Assembly (NCBI RefSeq): GCF_030009775.1
Contig: NZ_JASCTH010000018.1
Span: forward strand, 1 to 64,000
DNA from: Actinoplanes sandaracinus
Lineage (GTDB): Bacteria; Actinomycetota; Actinomycetes; Mycobacteriales; Micromonosporaceae
Length of the DNA stretch: 64,000 nt
Direction: 5' to 3'
The notes beneath the pieces are model-generated. The model searched no databases. It had not been told where the DNA came from and saw only the letters and a list, made by a program, of their open reading frames with translations. Shown here in pieces: positions 24,547 to 32,999 of the stretch (its first letter is position 1; the number at the start of each line of letters is the position of its first letter). The translations under genes and the position numbers were made by a program.

Positions 24547-26448
24547 TCAGGCACGGCCGGGACGCCGGTCAGGCGCCGACGCGTACGGCTGTTCCCCGGC
24601 CTGTTCCGCCCGGGCGGCGGAGACGCCGTTCTCCACGGGCGCCCCACCCAGGGCCTCACTGACAGCGGCGAGGAGCCGGCCGGCGGTGAACGGCTTCTCC
24701 AGCACGTCGGTCTCGGGGGTGCACAGGCGGTTCGGGCCGAGGATGCCGTCGATGTAGCCGGACACGTAGAGCACCGGTAGGCGCGGGTGGGTGCGGTGCA
24801 GGATCTCGGCGAGGCGCGGGCCCGACATGTCGGGCATGACGACGTCGGCTATCAGGAGGTCGCAGCCGTCGTCGGCGTGCACGGCCAGGGCGTCGGGAGC
24901 GCTGACGGCGGATCGGACCTGATATCCGCCGGCGGTGAGGATGCGGGCGATGCTGGAGCAGAGGGCGGGCTCGTCCTCGACGATCAGGATTCTCTGGCCG
25001 CGGCCGGCCGGCACGGCCGTGGCGGGATCGACGGACTCCGGCTCGTACGACGCCTCGGCGACCGGAAAGTACAGCCGGAACGTCGTGCCTATGCCGAGCT
25101 TGGAGCAGACGTCGATGCTGCCGCCGGCGGTGGTGACGATGGTGAAGACGGTGGCGAGACCCAGTCCCGTGCCGTAACCCTTCGGTTTGGTGGTGAAGAA
25201 CGGTTCGAAGATGCGGGCCACGGTTTCCGGGGGTATTCCGACGCCGGTGTCGGTGACGAGCAGCTGGACATAGCGCCCGGCCTTCACCGGCGGGTGCACG
25301 TTGGCCTGGTTCTCCTCCAGGTCCACGGCGCTGGCGGCGATCACCAGCGTGCCGCCGTCGGGCATCGCGTCGCGGGCGTTGACCGCGAGATTGACGAGGA
25401 TCTGCTGGATCTGGCCGGCGTCGGCGCAGATCTTCATCGGGGTGGGCGACGGCACCACGACGAGTTCGATGTGTTCGCCGAGGGTTCGCGCCAGCATGGC
25501 GTGCGCTTCGGCGATCGCGGCGTTGACGTCGAACACCTCCGGCCGGACGGCCTCGTGCCGGATGAAGCAGAGGAGCTGAGCGGTCAGCCCGGCCGCCCGT
25601 TCCGCGGCCTTGCGAATGTGGGCCAGGTCCTTACGGGCCTCGGCGGACGCCTGTTCGGCGACGAAGTCGGTGTAGTTGAGGATGATGGCGAGGACGTTGT
25701 TGAAGTCGTGGGCGATACCCCCGGCGAGCTGTCCCAGGCTCGCCATGCGCTGAGCCTCCCGGGCCCGTTCCGCGACCGCCCGCTGACGCGCCTCGGCGAG
25801 GAGCGCGCCGACCAGCGCCAAGACGGCGGCGACGACGCTCAGCACGATGATGTAACGGCGGGTGACGGCGCCGACCGACTCCAGCCGGGCGAAGCTGGCG
25901 TTCACCTCGGAGGCGGAGAACTCAGCGGTGGCGTCACAGCCGCTGGTGATCCGCACATAGATCTGGATCTCCGGGCCGAGGACGAGTTCCGACGCGGTCC
26001 GGCGGTCCGCGGCATCGCCCGTGCGGTACAACTCCACGACCCGCCGGTCGATGTTCATGAATTCGTTGAACGCGGCTCGGACGCCCGTGATGGCTTGCGT
26101 GGCCGCCGTCGGCGCGGGAAGCGATTCCAGCACGCGCAGCTCACTGTCGAGTCTCGCGGCGGCGTCGAGGAATGTGGCGCGACTGTTCGACGTGTCGGCG
26201 GCGGCCCCGGGCGTCTCGCGGATGATGTCCATCGCGTACGCCGTCTGCCAGCCGTTGAAGTCCGCCGCCCGGAATTTCACCTGCTGCGCGGCCTGAGCCA
26301 GTTCCTGTGCCCGTCGCGCCTCGCCCGCCATCGTCTCCTGCCGGTGTGACAGCGAGTAGCCCAGCACGGCCACGGCGAGCAGCACCGCGATCGTCACCGC
26401 GTTGATCAGTAGGCGCTGCCCGGGCCGACGCCTCCGCAGCCAGGTCAT
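24547..26448 (-). CDS. Hybrid sensor histidine kinase with C-terminal receiver domain
   Basis: A 633-aa membrane sensor. Membrane segments at ~13-32 and ~198-218 bracket an extracytoplasmic helical sensor. The H-box LGQLAGGIAHDFNNVLAI (His about 245) is of the HisKA type seen in NtrB/CckA-like kinases. The ATPase domain has NLAVNARDAMPDGG, DTGVGIPPETVARIFEPFFTTK and GTGLGLATV. A receiver domain occupies ~485-605 with ILIVEDEPALC, phospho-acceptor Asp in LLIADVVMPDMSG and Lys in LEKPF. No separate output regulator is adjacent, so phosphotransfer to a distant partner is likely. GGGGGAG precedes the ATG. Confidence 0.92.
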   Translation of the reverse strand: MTWLRRRRPGQRLLINAVTIAVLLAVAVLGYSLSHRQETMAGEARRAQELAQAAQQVKFRAADFNGWQTAYAMDIIRETPGAAADTSNSRATFLDAAARLDSELRVLESLPAPTAATQAITGVRAAFNEFMNIDRRVVELYRTGDAADRRTASELVLGPEIQIYVRITSGCDATAEFSASEVNASFARLESVGAVTRRYIIVLSVVAAVLALVGALLAEARQRAVAERAREAQRMASLGQLAGGIAHDFNNVLAIILNYTDFVAEQASAEARKDLAHIRKAAERAAGLTAQLLCFIRHEAVRPEVFDVNAAIAEAHAMLARTLGEHIELVVVPSPTPMKICADAGQIQQILVNLAVNARDAMPDGGTLVIAASAVDLEENQANVHPPVKAGRYVQLLVTDTGVGIPPETVARIFEPFFTTKPKGYGTGLGLATVFTIVTTAGGSIDVCSKLGIGTTFRLYFPVAEASYEPESVDPATAVPAGRGQRILIVEDEPALCSSIARILTAGGYQVRSAVSAPDALAVHADDGCDLLIADVVMPDMSGPRLAEILHRTHPRLPVLYVSGYIDGILGPNRLCTPETDVLEKPFTAGRLLAAVSEALGGAPVENGVSAARAEQAGEQPYASAPDRRPGRA

Positions 26449-26914
26449 CTCCCCCGCCCCCGCCTTCTCGCATCGCCGTCAACAGGAGCCCGCCCGCTCA
26501 TCTGTTGTTCGCCGACACCCCGGGCCAAGTCCTCGGACCGGCACAGCGCTCGATCCAGGTATTCTCCCAACGATTCCCCGGAGGCGCTCGGTTTTCCCGG
26601 TCAGACAATTCCTGGACGCGCCGCGGACCTGCTTTCCCTTACCGAAAGAATGGTTCGGTGCCACCGGCTGTTCTTTGTGGACATCGTCGAAGGATCGGCG
26701 GGGAGTCCGGCCGGGGTGGGCAGCAGCCCGGAACGCGCGCGTCGTCGAGGGTCTGCCCGCGGCTTCCGGGGTGGGCATCACGATCGAGCGGGCGCCGGGC
26801 GCGGCCACGCCCGCGACCCCCCTGGACGCGCAGGTGACATTGACCTGAGTTTCCGCCCATCCGTGGCCCCGGCCGCTCCGAATCCCGGTCGGACGAGGGA
26901 CGGGGGTTCGCCGG
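26449..26914. other. Intergenic stretch with a possible anti-sigma factor relic
   Basis: About 465 bp between the divergent histidine kinase and the kinase fragment. One plus-strand frame ends at 26848 with EGLPAASGVGITIERAPGAA and a Pro/Thr-rich close, resembling the extracellular C-terminus of RskA-type anti-sigma factors. There is no start or membrane segment in frame, so at most it is a decayed remnant. Confidence 0.3.
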
Positions 26915-27667
26915 ATGGCCGGGGAGTTGGGTGGCCGCTATCGGCTGCGTGAGCTGGTCGGGGTCGGCGGGATGGGCCGGGTCTGGCGGGCCGAGGACAC
27001 GTTGCTGCAGCGTACGGTCGCGGTCAAGGAGATCCTGACGTCGTCGGGGCAGGTGCGGGAGGCGCGGGCGGCCGCCCGGCTCGACCATCCCGGCGTGGTC
27101 AAGGTCTACGACGTGCTCACGTCGGCGGGCAAGTCCTGGATCGTGATGGAGTACGTGCCCTCGCGATCCCTGCACGCGGCCGTCAGCGACGACGGGCCGG
27201 CCACCGGTGATGTTCCGGCCGGACTGCCGCGGGGCTGGGGGTGGTTCCGCGATCCGGCCGGCTTCGCGCTCGCCCTGCCGGCCGGCTGGCAACGCTCCAC
27301 CCGCGGCAACGACGTGTGCTTCACCGATCCGTCCGGGCGGCGGGCGCTCACCGTGAACGTGTCCGCGATCGTCACCCGGGAACCGCTCGCCTACTGGCAG
27401 AGCCGGGAGAAGGCCGAACTGGCACGCGGGGACCTGCCCGGTTACCGGCGGATCAGCATGGGCGTGCTCCTGCTGCGGCGTGGCGGCACCGACTGGGAGT
27501 ACACGTGGCGGCCCGGTTCGGCGTCGCCGCGGCACGAGCGGCGGGTGCTGGTCGCGGTCGGCGACAGCCGTTCCTACCTGCTGCGATGGACGGTTCCCGA
27601 GAGCGACTGGGCCACTGACACGAGTCTGCAGCGTCACCTGGTCGAGCTTTTCGGATCGGCGCGCTGA
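26915..27667 (+). CDS. Internally deleted Ser/Thr protein kinase fused to its C-terminal domain
   Basis: A 250-aa protein. Residues 1-90 are a PknB-type kinase N-lobe: glycine loop VGVGGMGRVWRAED, ATP-binding Lys in TVAVKEI, and the hinge WIVMEYVPSRSL. The HRD loop, DFG and entire C-lobe are missing. The sequence passes directly into a beta-rich domain (WFRDPAGFALALPAGWQRST ... GVLLLRRGGTDWEYTW) normally found at the extracytoplasmic end of actinomycete kinases after a membrane helix, which is also absent. It cannot be an active kinase. It may be a regulatory or decaying protein; the frame is open, so it may still be expressed. It lies 21 bp before the CHRD-sortase gene. Confidence 0.75.
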   Translation: MAGELGGRYRLRELVGVGGMGRVWRAEDTLLQRTVAVKEILTSSGQVREARAAARLDHPGVVKVYDVLTSAGKSWIVMEYVPSRSLHAAVSDDGPATGDVPAGLPRGWGWFRDPAGFALALPAGWQRSTRGNDVCFTDPSGRRALTVNVSAIVTREPLAYWQSREKAELARGDLPGYRRISMGVLLLRRGGTDWEYTWRPGSASPRHERRVLVAVGDSRSYLLRWTVPESDWATDTSLQRHLVELFGSAR

Positions 27668-27688
27668 CCACTTCTCTGGAGGACAAGT

Positions 27689-28854
27689 ATGAGATCGCTG
27701 CTGGTCGTACCACTGCTCGCTGTTCTGGTTCTCGCCTTTCCGGCGCCGGCGCTGGCCGAGGAGAGCGTGCACGTCACACTGCTGGCGCTGAACCGGTCCG
27801 GCGCGTCCGGCACGGCGGTGCTGACCTCGCTGCCCAACGGGGACCTGCGGGTCCGGGTCCGGTCGGCCGGTCTGGTCCCGAACGCGCCGCACGCCCAGCA
27901 CCTGCACGGGTCGACCGACGGCATGGATTTCCACTGTCCGCCGGCGTTCGCCGACACCGACGGCGACGGCTATGTCAGCACCGAGGAGGCATGCCGTCGT
28001 ACGGCGACATCTTCGTGTCACTGACCACCCGCGGAGACGTTTCGCGGACCAGCGGGCTCGCCGTCGACCGGATGCCCACGGCCGACGCTGCGGGCACGGT
28101 GGCTTTCGATCGTACGATCGCGGCCGCCGACCTTCCGCCCGGCACCGTCACCCACCTCAAGGATCTGCACGTCGTGCAGCACGGCCTCGACGCCGACGGC
28201 GACGGGCGGTACGACGTGGGCGCCCTCGGCGAATCGACCTTGGCGAAGGCAGCCGGCCTGAACGGCATCCCGCTGGTGGCCACCGGAGTCGCCGTCGCTG
28301 TCGCCGAGAGCAGCGACCCCGCGGCGGGTGGAGCTCACCCGACGGGTGCCGCCGCCGGGATGGGTGACGCCGCCCGGCTGACCCGCGGCGACCTGCTGCC
28401 CACCTCGCCGCCGACCCGGCTGGAGATCCCCGCCCTGGGCGTCGACGTGCCGGTGACGGGCCTGGGCCTGCGGCCGGACGGCGCCATGGAGGTCCCCGCC
28501 GACGCGAAGGCGGTCGGCTGGTACACCCAGGCACCCACCCCCGGCTCCCTGGGACCCGCGGTGCTGGCGGGCCATGTCGACCTCGATGGCGACGCCGGCG
28601 CCTTCGCCCGGTTGTCCACACTGCGTCCCGGCAGTGAGGTCCGGATCGCCCGCCGCGACGGCACGACCGCCGTCTTCACGGTCACGAAGGTCGACCGCTA
28701 CCCGAAGAACCGGTTCCCGTCGGACGCCGTCTACGGCCCGATCGACCACGCCGGCCTGCGCCTGATCACCTGCGGTGGCGACTTCGACGACCGCGGCGGC
28801 CACTACGAGGACAACATCGTCGCCTACGCCGAGACCACCCGAACCGCCCGGTAG
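27689..28854 (+). pseudogene. Secreted CHRD-like domain fused to class F sortase, one -1 frameshift
   Basis: The first frame (27689-28021) encodes a signal peptide (MRSLLVVPLLAVLVLAFPAPALAE without the last residues) and the first half of a CHRD-like domain with HAQHLHGS. At 27989-27993 the coding switches to the -1 frame: STEEA then MPSYGDIFVSLTTRGD continues the same domain. After ~110 residues a linker leads into a class F sortase: LEIPALGVDVPVTG, catalytic His in VLAGHVDLDG, catalytic Cys in LRLITCGG, then GGHYEDNIVAYA. Usually these are two neighbouring genes; here the second frame joins them. The shift may be a true mutation or a sequencing error; no slippery heptamer is visible. Sortase F could start separately near 28361. 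Confidence 0.75.
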
Positions 28855-28865
28855 CGTGATCCGAC

Positions 28866-29513
28866 ATGGACGACACGGCTCGTCAGGCGCACTACTGGAA
28901 CACCGCTGGAGCGACGAAGACCTTCACCCACCCGCTTCACGGCGAGTGGCTGGCCGGGCTGAGCCATGACTCGCGCATCCTCGACTACGGGTGCGGATAC
29001 GGGCGGGTGACGGCTGAACTGAGCGACCTCGGCTTCACCCGCGTCCGCGGTGTGGACCCCTCCCCCGCGCTGATCGCCCGTGGTCGCGCGTCACGGCCCG
29101 ATCTGGATTTCGCGGTCGTCGAGTCGCCGCCGGCAGTGGACCGGCCGGCCGCGGGCATCGACGTGGTCGTGCTGTTCGCCGTGCTCACCTGCGTTCCGGA
29201 CGACCAGGCGCAGCGCGCTCTCGTCGCCGAGCTGCGCCGGGTGCTGGCACCGGACGGCCTGATCTATGTCAGCGATCTCCTGCTGCAGTCCGACCGGCGC
29301 AACCAGCGCCGCTACGCCGCTCATGCGGAGAGGGGCGGCGGCCCCTACGGAGTCTTCGAGACCGACGACGGCGCGGTCTGCCGGCACCATGACATCGCAT
29401 GGCTCCGGTCGCTGTTCGCCGATTTCGAGCCGGTGGACGAGCGCCGCATCGACGTGGCGACGATGAACGGACGCCCGGCCAGGGGCGTGCAGATGCTGGC
29501 ACGCAGGCGGTGA
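28866..29513 (+). CDS. Class I SAM-dependent methyltransferase
   Basis: A 215-aa Rossmann-fold methyltransferase. Motif I is ILDYGCGYGRVTAEL (residues ~38-52), the acidic loop after strand 2 is VRGVDPSPALI, and motif IV region is VVVLFAVLTCVP. The post-core segment is LRRVLAPDGLIYVSDLLLQ. No substrate-specific insert is apparent, so the methyl acceptor is unknown. It begins 11 bp after the sortase stop, so it may be co-transcribed. The C-terminus ends RPARGVQMLARR, typical of small-molecule enzymes of this family. Confidence 0.88.
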   Translation: MDDTARQAHYWNTAGATKTFTHPLHGEWLAGLSHDSRILDYGCGYGRVTAELSDLGFTRVRGVDPSPALIARGRASRPDLDFAVVESPPAVDRPAAGIDVVVLFAVLTCVPDDQAQRALVAELRRVLAPDGLIYVSDLLLQSDRRNQRRYAAHAERGGGPYGVFETDDGAVCRHHDIAWLRSLFADFEPVDERRIDVATMNGRPARGVQMLARRR

Positions 29514-29618
29514 CCGGCCCAGGGATGTGCCGCCGCCGGAATGAGGAGCCCGGCGGCCGGACGACGGCCCCTCGCCGGCGGGGATGGCGGACCCGGCCAC
29601 CATCCCCGCCGCCGTCGC

Positions 29619-30218
29619 TCAGCGACGGTGTTCAGCCACCGTCCGTCGGCGGAGGGTAAAGCTGAAGTCGCTGGACGATCGCCCGGTGAGGCGGCGTGCC
29701 GAGGAGAGGTCGCCGCCGGCGACGAGCCTCTGCACCTCGGATCGCGACACGTCCAGCCCGACGGCCAGCAGTCTGGTCAGCCGGAGCGGGATCCGCTGGA
29801 CGAAGTGGACCGAGGTGTCGATCACGTCGGCGTCCGGGACCCCGGCCGTCGTCTTCCGGAGTTCCCACGAGCCGTCCCAGTCGAGCGCGACCCCGTTGCG
29901 ACGCGACAGTCCGGGGTCCGCCAGCAACGTCGCCGCGAGCCCGGGATCGTTGTCGTGGAACCGGTCCAGGGTCGATGGATCGATGGTGCGGACGTGGACT
30001 CGCTCCAGGACCGTCAACTTGATGGTCTCCCCGCACCCGACGCACAGCGCCAGGAGCCAGACGTCGAGGAGCTTGTGGTTCGCGTTGACGCGGAACTTCC
30101 CGTGTGCGCGGTACCGCGCCGACGGACAGTTCAGGCAGCGGCGACGGATGAGTGGCAGCCCCGTGGGGCACACCAGCCACCGCGTCGCGAGTCGTCGTGC
30201 TGATTCGTTGCTGGTCAA
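29619..30218 (-). CDS. DUF1062 protein
   Basis: A 199-aa protein of the DUF1062 family. The hallmark is a zinc-ribbon-like N-terminus: RRRCLNCPSARYRAHGKFRVNANHKLLDVWLLALC with the second pair in CVGCGETIKLTVLERV. A partly helical C-terminal region with VDVSRSEVQRLV-like helix-turn-helix character follows (VGLDVSRSEVQRLVAGGDLS). The function is unknown. The start is uncertain: TTG 30218 gives the family-typical lead, without a strong ribosome site; GTG 30173 is an alternative. Confidence 0.8.
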   Translation of the reverse strand: MTSNESARRLATRWLVCPTGLPLIRRRCLNCPSARYRAHGKFRVNANHKLLDVWLLALCVGCGETIKLTVLERVHVRTIDPSTLDRFHDNDPGLAATLLADPGLSRRNGVALDWDGSWELRKTTAGVPDADVIDTSVHFVQRIPLRLTRLLAVGLDVSRSEVQRLVAGGDLSSARRLTGRSSSDFSFTLRRRTVAEHRR

Positions 30219-30726
30219 GGATGATACCGATCTGCTGCGACATTCCGTGCGGAGACGACGCTCCGCGGAGGGAACCCGCGCATGGCGAGGAAACGAGTGG
30301 CGGGCCGTGTGTCACGACGGCGCGCCGCACTCGCCTGGTCCATGCGGGGGATGTCAATGCTCGCGAAAGCATGACCCAGCCTTGATCACACGCCGTGGAC
30401 ATGGTCCGATGAGGCCACCGGCGGAAGCTGGTTCAGCTCCCTGTGCTGGCCTCGGAACTCATGGCGTGCCTGATCGGCGCGGTGGATGTCTCAGCTGGTG
30501 TACAACGGCCCGTCCTTGCTCGGCGCCCTGAACGCATGCGTGCCGGCCACGCCCACCACGCGGGGGATGCGGCGTGCCACGCGACCACCCAGCTCCGGCA
30601 GATGCCGTCGGAGGCGGGGCGAGATCATCCGGCGACGCTAGCAGGACACCGCAGAACGACTCCACCGACTTTCGCCGGCGGACGAGCTCACGTGGCTCCG
30701 GTCACCGTTCGCCCAGGTCGAGCCGG
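30219..30726. other. Intergenic stretch without a confident gene
   Basis: About 500 bp. A 45-codon minus-strand frame (30628-30491) with GC-rich third positions ends SKDGPLYTS and could be a small gene or a fragment, but I see no family match. Nothing else is supported. Confidence 0.3.
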
Positions 30727-31365
30727 TCACGCCGGGCGGCGCGAGGTGCTGCCGATCACGATCAGGCACGCTCCGGCCAGCATCATCGCGGTGACCACGG
30801 CGCCCCGGGTGTCCATCGTCGACACGACCTCGTTCGCCGCACTGTAGATGGTGCCACGGGCCGGTGCCGGATCCGGTACGGCCTGCCAGCTCCTGATCGC
30901 CGTCTCGACGTGGATCCCGGTGGCCACGACAAGCCCCACGAGCCCGATGACGGCGGCCCGGGACGCGGGCTCGCGCAACCGCAGGATCGCCAGTCCGGCC
31001 GCCGCGCAGGCCAGCACCGCGAAGCCGGCGCCGGCGAGCTCCCCCATCGCCTCCGCCCGCCATCGGGCCGGGTCCCCGCTCATCGCGAGGATGTCGGCGA
31101 CAGGCTTCGGTTCGGTCCACGACGACCGCGCCGCCAGGACGCGAAACTTGAGCAGCACCGCGAACGCGAGGCCCAGCAGGGCGGCCGGCACCAACAGGCG
31201 CGAGCCTGACCGTCGGGGGCGCGCCAGGACCAGGCGCACCACCAGTAGGGCCAGGACCGCCGCCCAGCCGGCGCCGAACATCTCGGGCGACGCGACCGCC
31301 GCACCGGCGACGGCGAGCGACCCGGCAGCGAGCAGGGCGCCGAGAACCGGCATCGACGAGCGCAC
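30727..31365 (-). CDS. Integral membrane protein, unknown function
   Basis: A 212-aa protein with about five or six hydrophobic segments (residues ~5-25, ~30-48, ~56-74, ~108-128, ~135-153 and ~185-205). An extracytoplasmic loop AARSSWTEPKPVADILAMSG follows the third. The pattern resembles uncharacterised actinobacterial membrane proteins. No transporter signature or catalytic motif is recognisable. It starts with GTG at 31365 or ATG at 31353. Confidence 0.65.
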   Translation of the reverse strand: MRSSMPVLGALLAAGSLAVAGAAVASPEMFGAGWAAVLALLVVRLVLARPRRSGSRLLVPAALLGLAFAVLLKFRVLAARSSWTEPKPVADILAMSGDPARWRAEAMGELAGAGFAVLACAAAGLAILRLREPASRAAVIGLVGLVVATGIHVETAIRSWQAVPDPAPARGTIYSAANEVVSTMDTRGAVVTAMMLAGACLIVIGSTSRRPA

Positions 31366-31507
31366 CGATTCAGGCTAGCCGCCGGGGCATGGCCCATCGA
31401 CGATGACCGGCGGCGGTGATCGGCGGCGGTGATCGGCGGCAGCGATCGGTGAACCTCGCTGTTAGGGTGCTCACGGCCGGGTTCGGCGACACCGAGGAGG
31501 ACGTGGC

Positions 31508-31783
31508 GTGGAGTTCCAGATCTGGCAACCTGTCGTGCTCGTCGCCCTCGGCGCGCTGATCGTGTGGGGTCTGCTGGTGTCGCGGCGCAGGACGCTGCTC
31601 GGCCTGGCGATCGCCCTGGTGACGATCAGCGGTTTCCTGCTCTACACCCTGGTCCTGGAGGAGGCCCACCTCGAACAGGACCTCAACGCCCAGCTGGATG
31701 TCGTGGCGCTGGTCGGGATCCCCGCCATCCTGGGCGTCGTCTCCGGGGTGTTCGCGCTCAGGCGCACCGGCGACCGGTCCTGA
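31508..31783 (+). CDS. Small membrane protein, 91 aa
   Basis: Three hydrophobic segments (residues ~7-24, ~30-47, ~65-83) separated by short charged loops (SRRRT; EEAHLEQDLNAQLD). A GAGG-type ribosome site precedes the GTG start at 31508. No family is recognised; it is probably a small bilayer protein. It is divergent from the membrane gene at 30727-31365, so the two may share a promoter region of ~140 bp. Confidence 0.65.
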   Translation: MEFQIWQPVVLVALGALIVWGLLVSRRRTLLGLAIALVTISGFLLYTLVLEEAHLEQDLNAQLDVVALVGIPAILGVVSGVFALRRTGDRS

Positions 31784-31862
31784 CGGGACGCCCGCCACTG
31801 GTGGCCCGGCCGGTCTCCGCCGGCGGCCTGCCGCACCGCGCAACAGCCGGTGGAGCCGCGCG

Positions 31863-32576
31863 TCAGGGCCGGTCGGCCAGGATGCGGTCGAGGTGGTAAT
31901 CGAGGGTGCGGCGCACGTCGGCCAACGGGCGGCGGCGGTGCAGCAGATCCATGCCGAGGCCGGTCACGCCGCTGACGAGTAGGTCCGCTTCCCGCCTCAC
32001 GTCGATCCCGGGCCGGGCGCCGGCCGCCGTGATCAGGGCGGCGACCAGGTCCTCCAGTGGCTGCTCCTCGGGCAGGAAGACCGCTGCCAGTGCGGGGTCG
32101 GTGAGGCTTCGCGCGTAGTAGGCGGTCATCACCCGCAGGCTGGCGCGCCGCTCGTCGTCGAGCGGCAGCAGCTCCTCCAGTGTGGAGCGCAGCAGCACTC
32201 TGGGGTCGGACGCGTCGCGCAGCGCCCCGATCCTTCTGCGGGCCTGCCGCTCGTTCTGCCGGTGCAGGATCTGCAGTGCGGTGACGAGCAGCTGGTGCTT
32301 GCTGGTGAAGTGGTATTGCACGACGCGCGGGGACACCCCCGCCTCGGCGGCGATCTCCCGCACGGTGGCCATCTGGAGACCGCGCTCGGCGGCGATCCGC
32401 CAGACCGCTTCGGCGATCTGGCGGCGACGGCCGGTCGGCTCCGGCTCGGCGGGGGCCGGGACGGGCGGGTTCTTCCGGGACCGGTACGCCCGCGCCTGGC
32501 AGGCCCGCGAACAGTAGACCGGGCGGCGGCCACGCGGGGACGGCCGCACCGGGCCACGGCAGACCGGGCAGCTCAT
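31863..32576 (-). CDS. TetR-family regulator with N-terminal zinc-ribbon-like Cys4 motif
   Basis: A 237-aa regulator. Residues 1-35 carry four Cys in a C-x2-C ... C-x3-C arrangement (Cys3, Cys6, Cys22, Cys26), a zinc-ribbon-like head found on a subset of actinobacterial TetR proteins. A TetR helix-turn-helix follows (AVWRIAAERGLQMATVREIAAEAG ... VVQYHFTSKHQLL without a break). The ligand domain has the TetR_C-type helices with LLPLDDERRASLRVMTAYYARSL. It is divergent from a small membrane protein gene with a palindrome between them, the probable operator. Confidence 0.88.
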   Translation of the reverse strand: MSCPVCRGPVRPSPRGRRPVYCSRACQARAYRSRKNPPVPAPAEPEPTGRRRQIAEAVWRIAAERGLQMATVREIAAEAGVSPRVVQYHFTSKHQLLVTALQILHRQNERQARRRIGALRDASDPRVLLRSTLEELLPLDDERRASLRVMTAYYARSLTDPALAAVFLPEEQPLEDLVAALITAAGARPGIDVRREADLLVSGVTGLGMDLLHRRRPLADVRRTLDYHLDRILADRP

Positions 32577-32665
32577 TTCATCACACCTAAACCCTGCTGA
32601 TCGGCGTCATAACCGTGACGTATTGCCATCTAATCCCTTGCCGCGAGCGTACACCGAATGATGTC

Positions 32666-32686
32666 GTTGATACGTTCGTATCTCAA
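32666..32686. promoter_or_regulatory. Operator candidate in TetR / small membrane gene intergenic region
   Basis: The palindrome GTTGATACG TT CGTATCTCAAC (arms complementary except for two extra bases on the right; the core GATACG/CGTATC is perfect) ends 12 bp before the ATG at 32699, overlapping its translation initiation region. A repressor bound here would block transcription of the small membrane gene. Confidence 0.5.
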
Positions 32687-32698
32687 CGGGAGTAGATC

Positions 32699-32938
32699 AT
32701 GAATGAAGCGTGGCACCGGCTGGCGATGCTCCTCACGCTCGCCGTGGGCTTCTGGGAGGGCCCGATGGCGATCATCTTCCGGGTGTTCACCGACAAGGAG
32801 CCGAACGCGCTCACCGCGGCCAACTACCTGCCCGCCCCGTGGTGCTACGTCGCCGCCGTGGCGGCGGCGGTGATCGCCGTCGCGGTGATCGCCGTCCTCG
32901 ACATCCGGCACAAGAGGCTGACGTCGGCTGACGCATGA
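32699..32938 (+). CDS. Small membrane protein under TetR control
   Basis: A 79-aa protein with two hydrophobic helices (residues ~8-28 and ~48-68) and a conserved-looking loop FRVFTDKEPNALTAANYLPAPW. The start follows a GGGAG site. The gene sits alone, divergent from the Cys4 TetR regulator, and is followed by a strong terminator. No family is recognised. By context it is the regulator's target. Confidence 0.65.
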   Translation: MNEAWHRLAMLLTLAVGFWEGPMAIIFRVFTDKEPNALTAANYLPAPWCYVAAVAAAVIAVAVIAVLDIRHKRLTSADA

Positions 32939-32944
32939 CAGCCG

Positions 32945-32987
32945 ACGGCCCGGCCACCCTGACTGTTGTCCAGGGCGGCCGGGCCGT
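32945..32987. terminator. Bidirectional terminator between convergent genes
   Basis: The 17-bp arms ACGGCCCGGCCaCCCTG (32945-32961) and CAGGGcGGCCGGGCCGT (32971-32987) have one mismatch and a 9-nt loop, followed by TTTG on the plus strand. It serves the small membrane gene and the convergent amylase gene. Confidence 0.8.
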
Positions 32988-32999
32988 TTGCCGGTACGG

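Noticed and set aside
24787..26349. A 520-codon plus-strand frame opposite the histidine kinase
   Set aside because: Antisense shadow without motifs; the kinase on the minus strand is complete.
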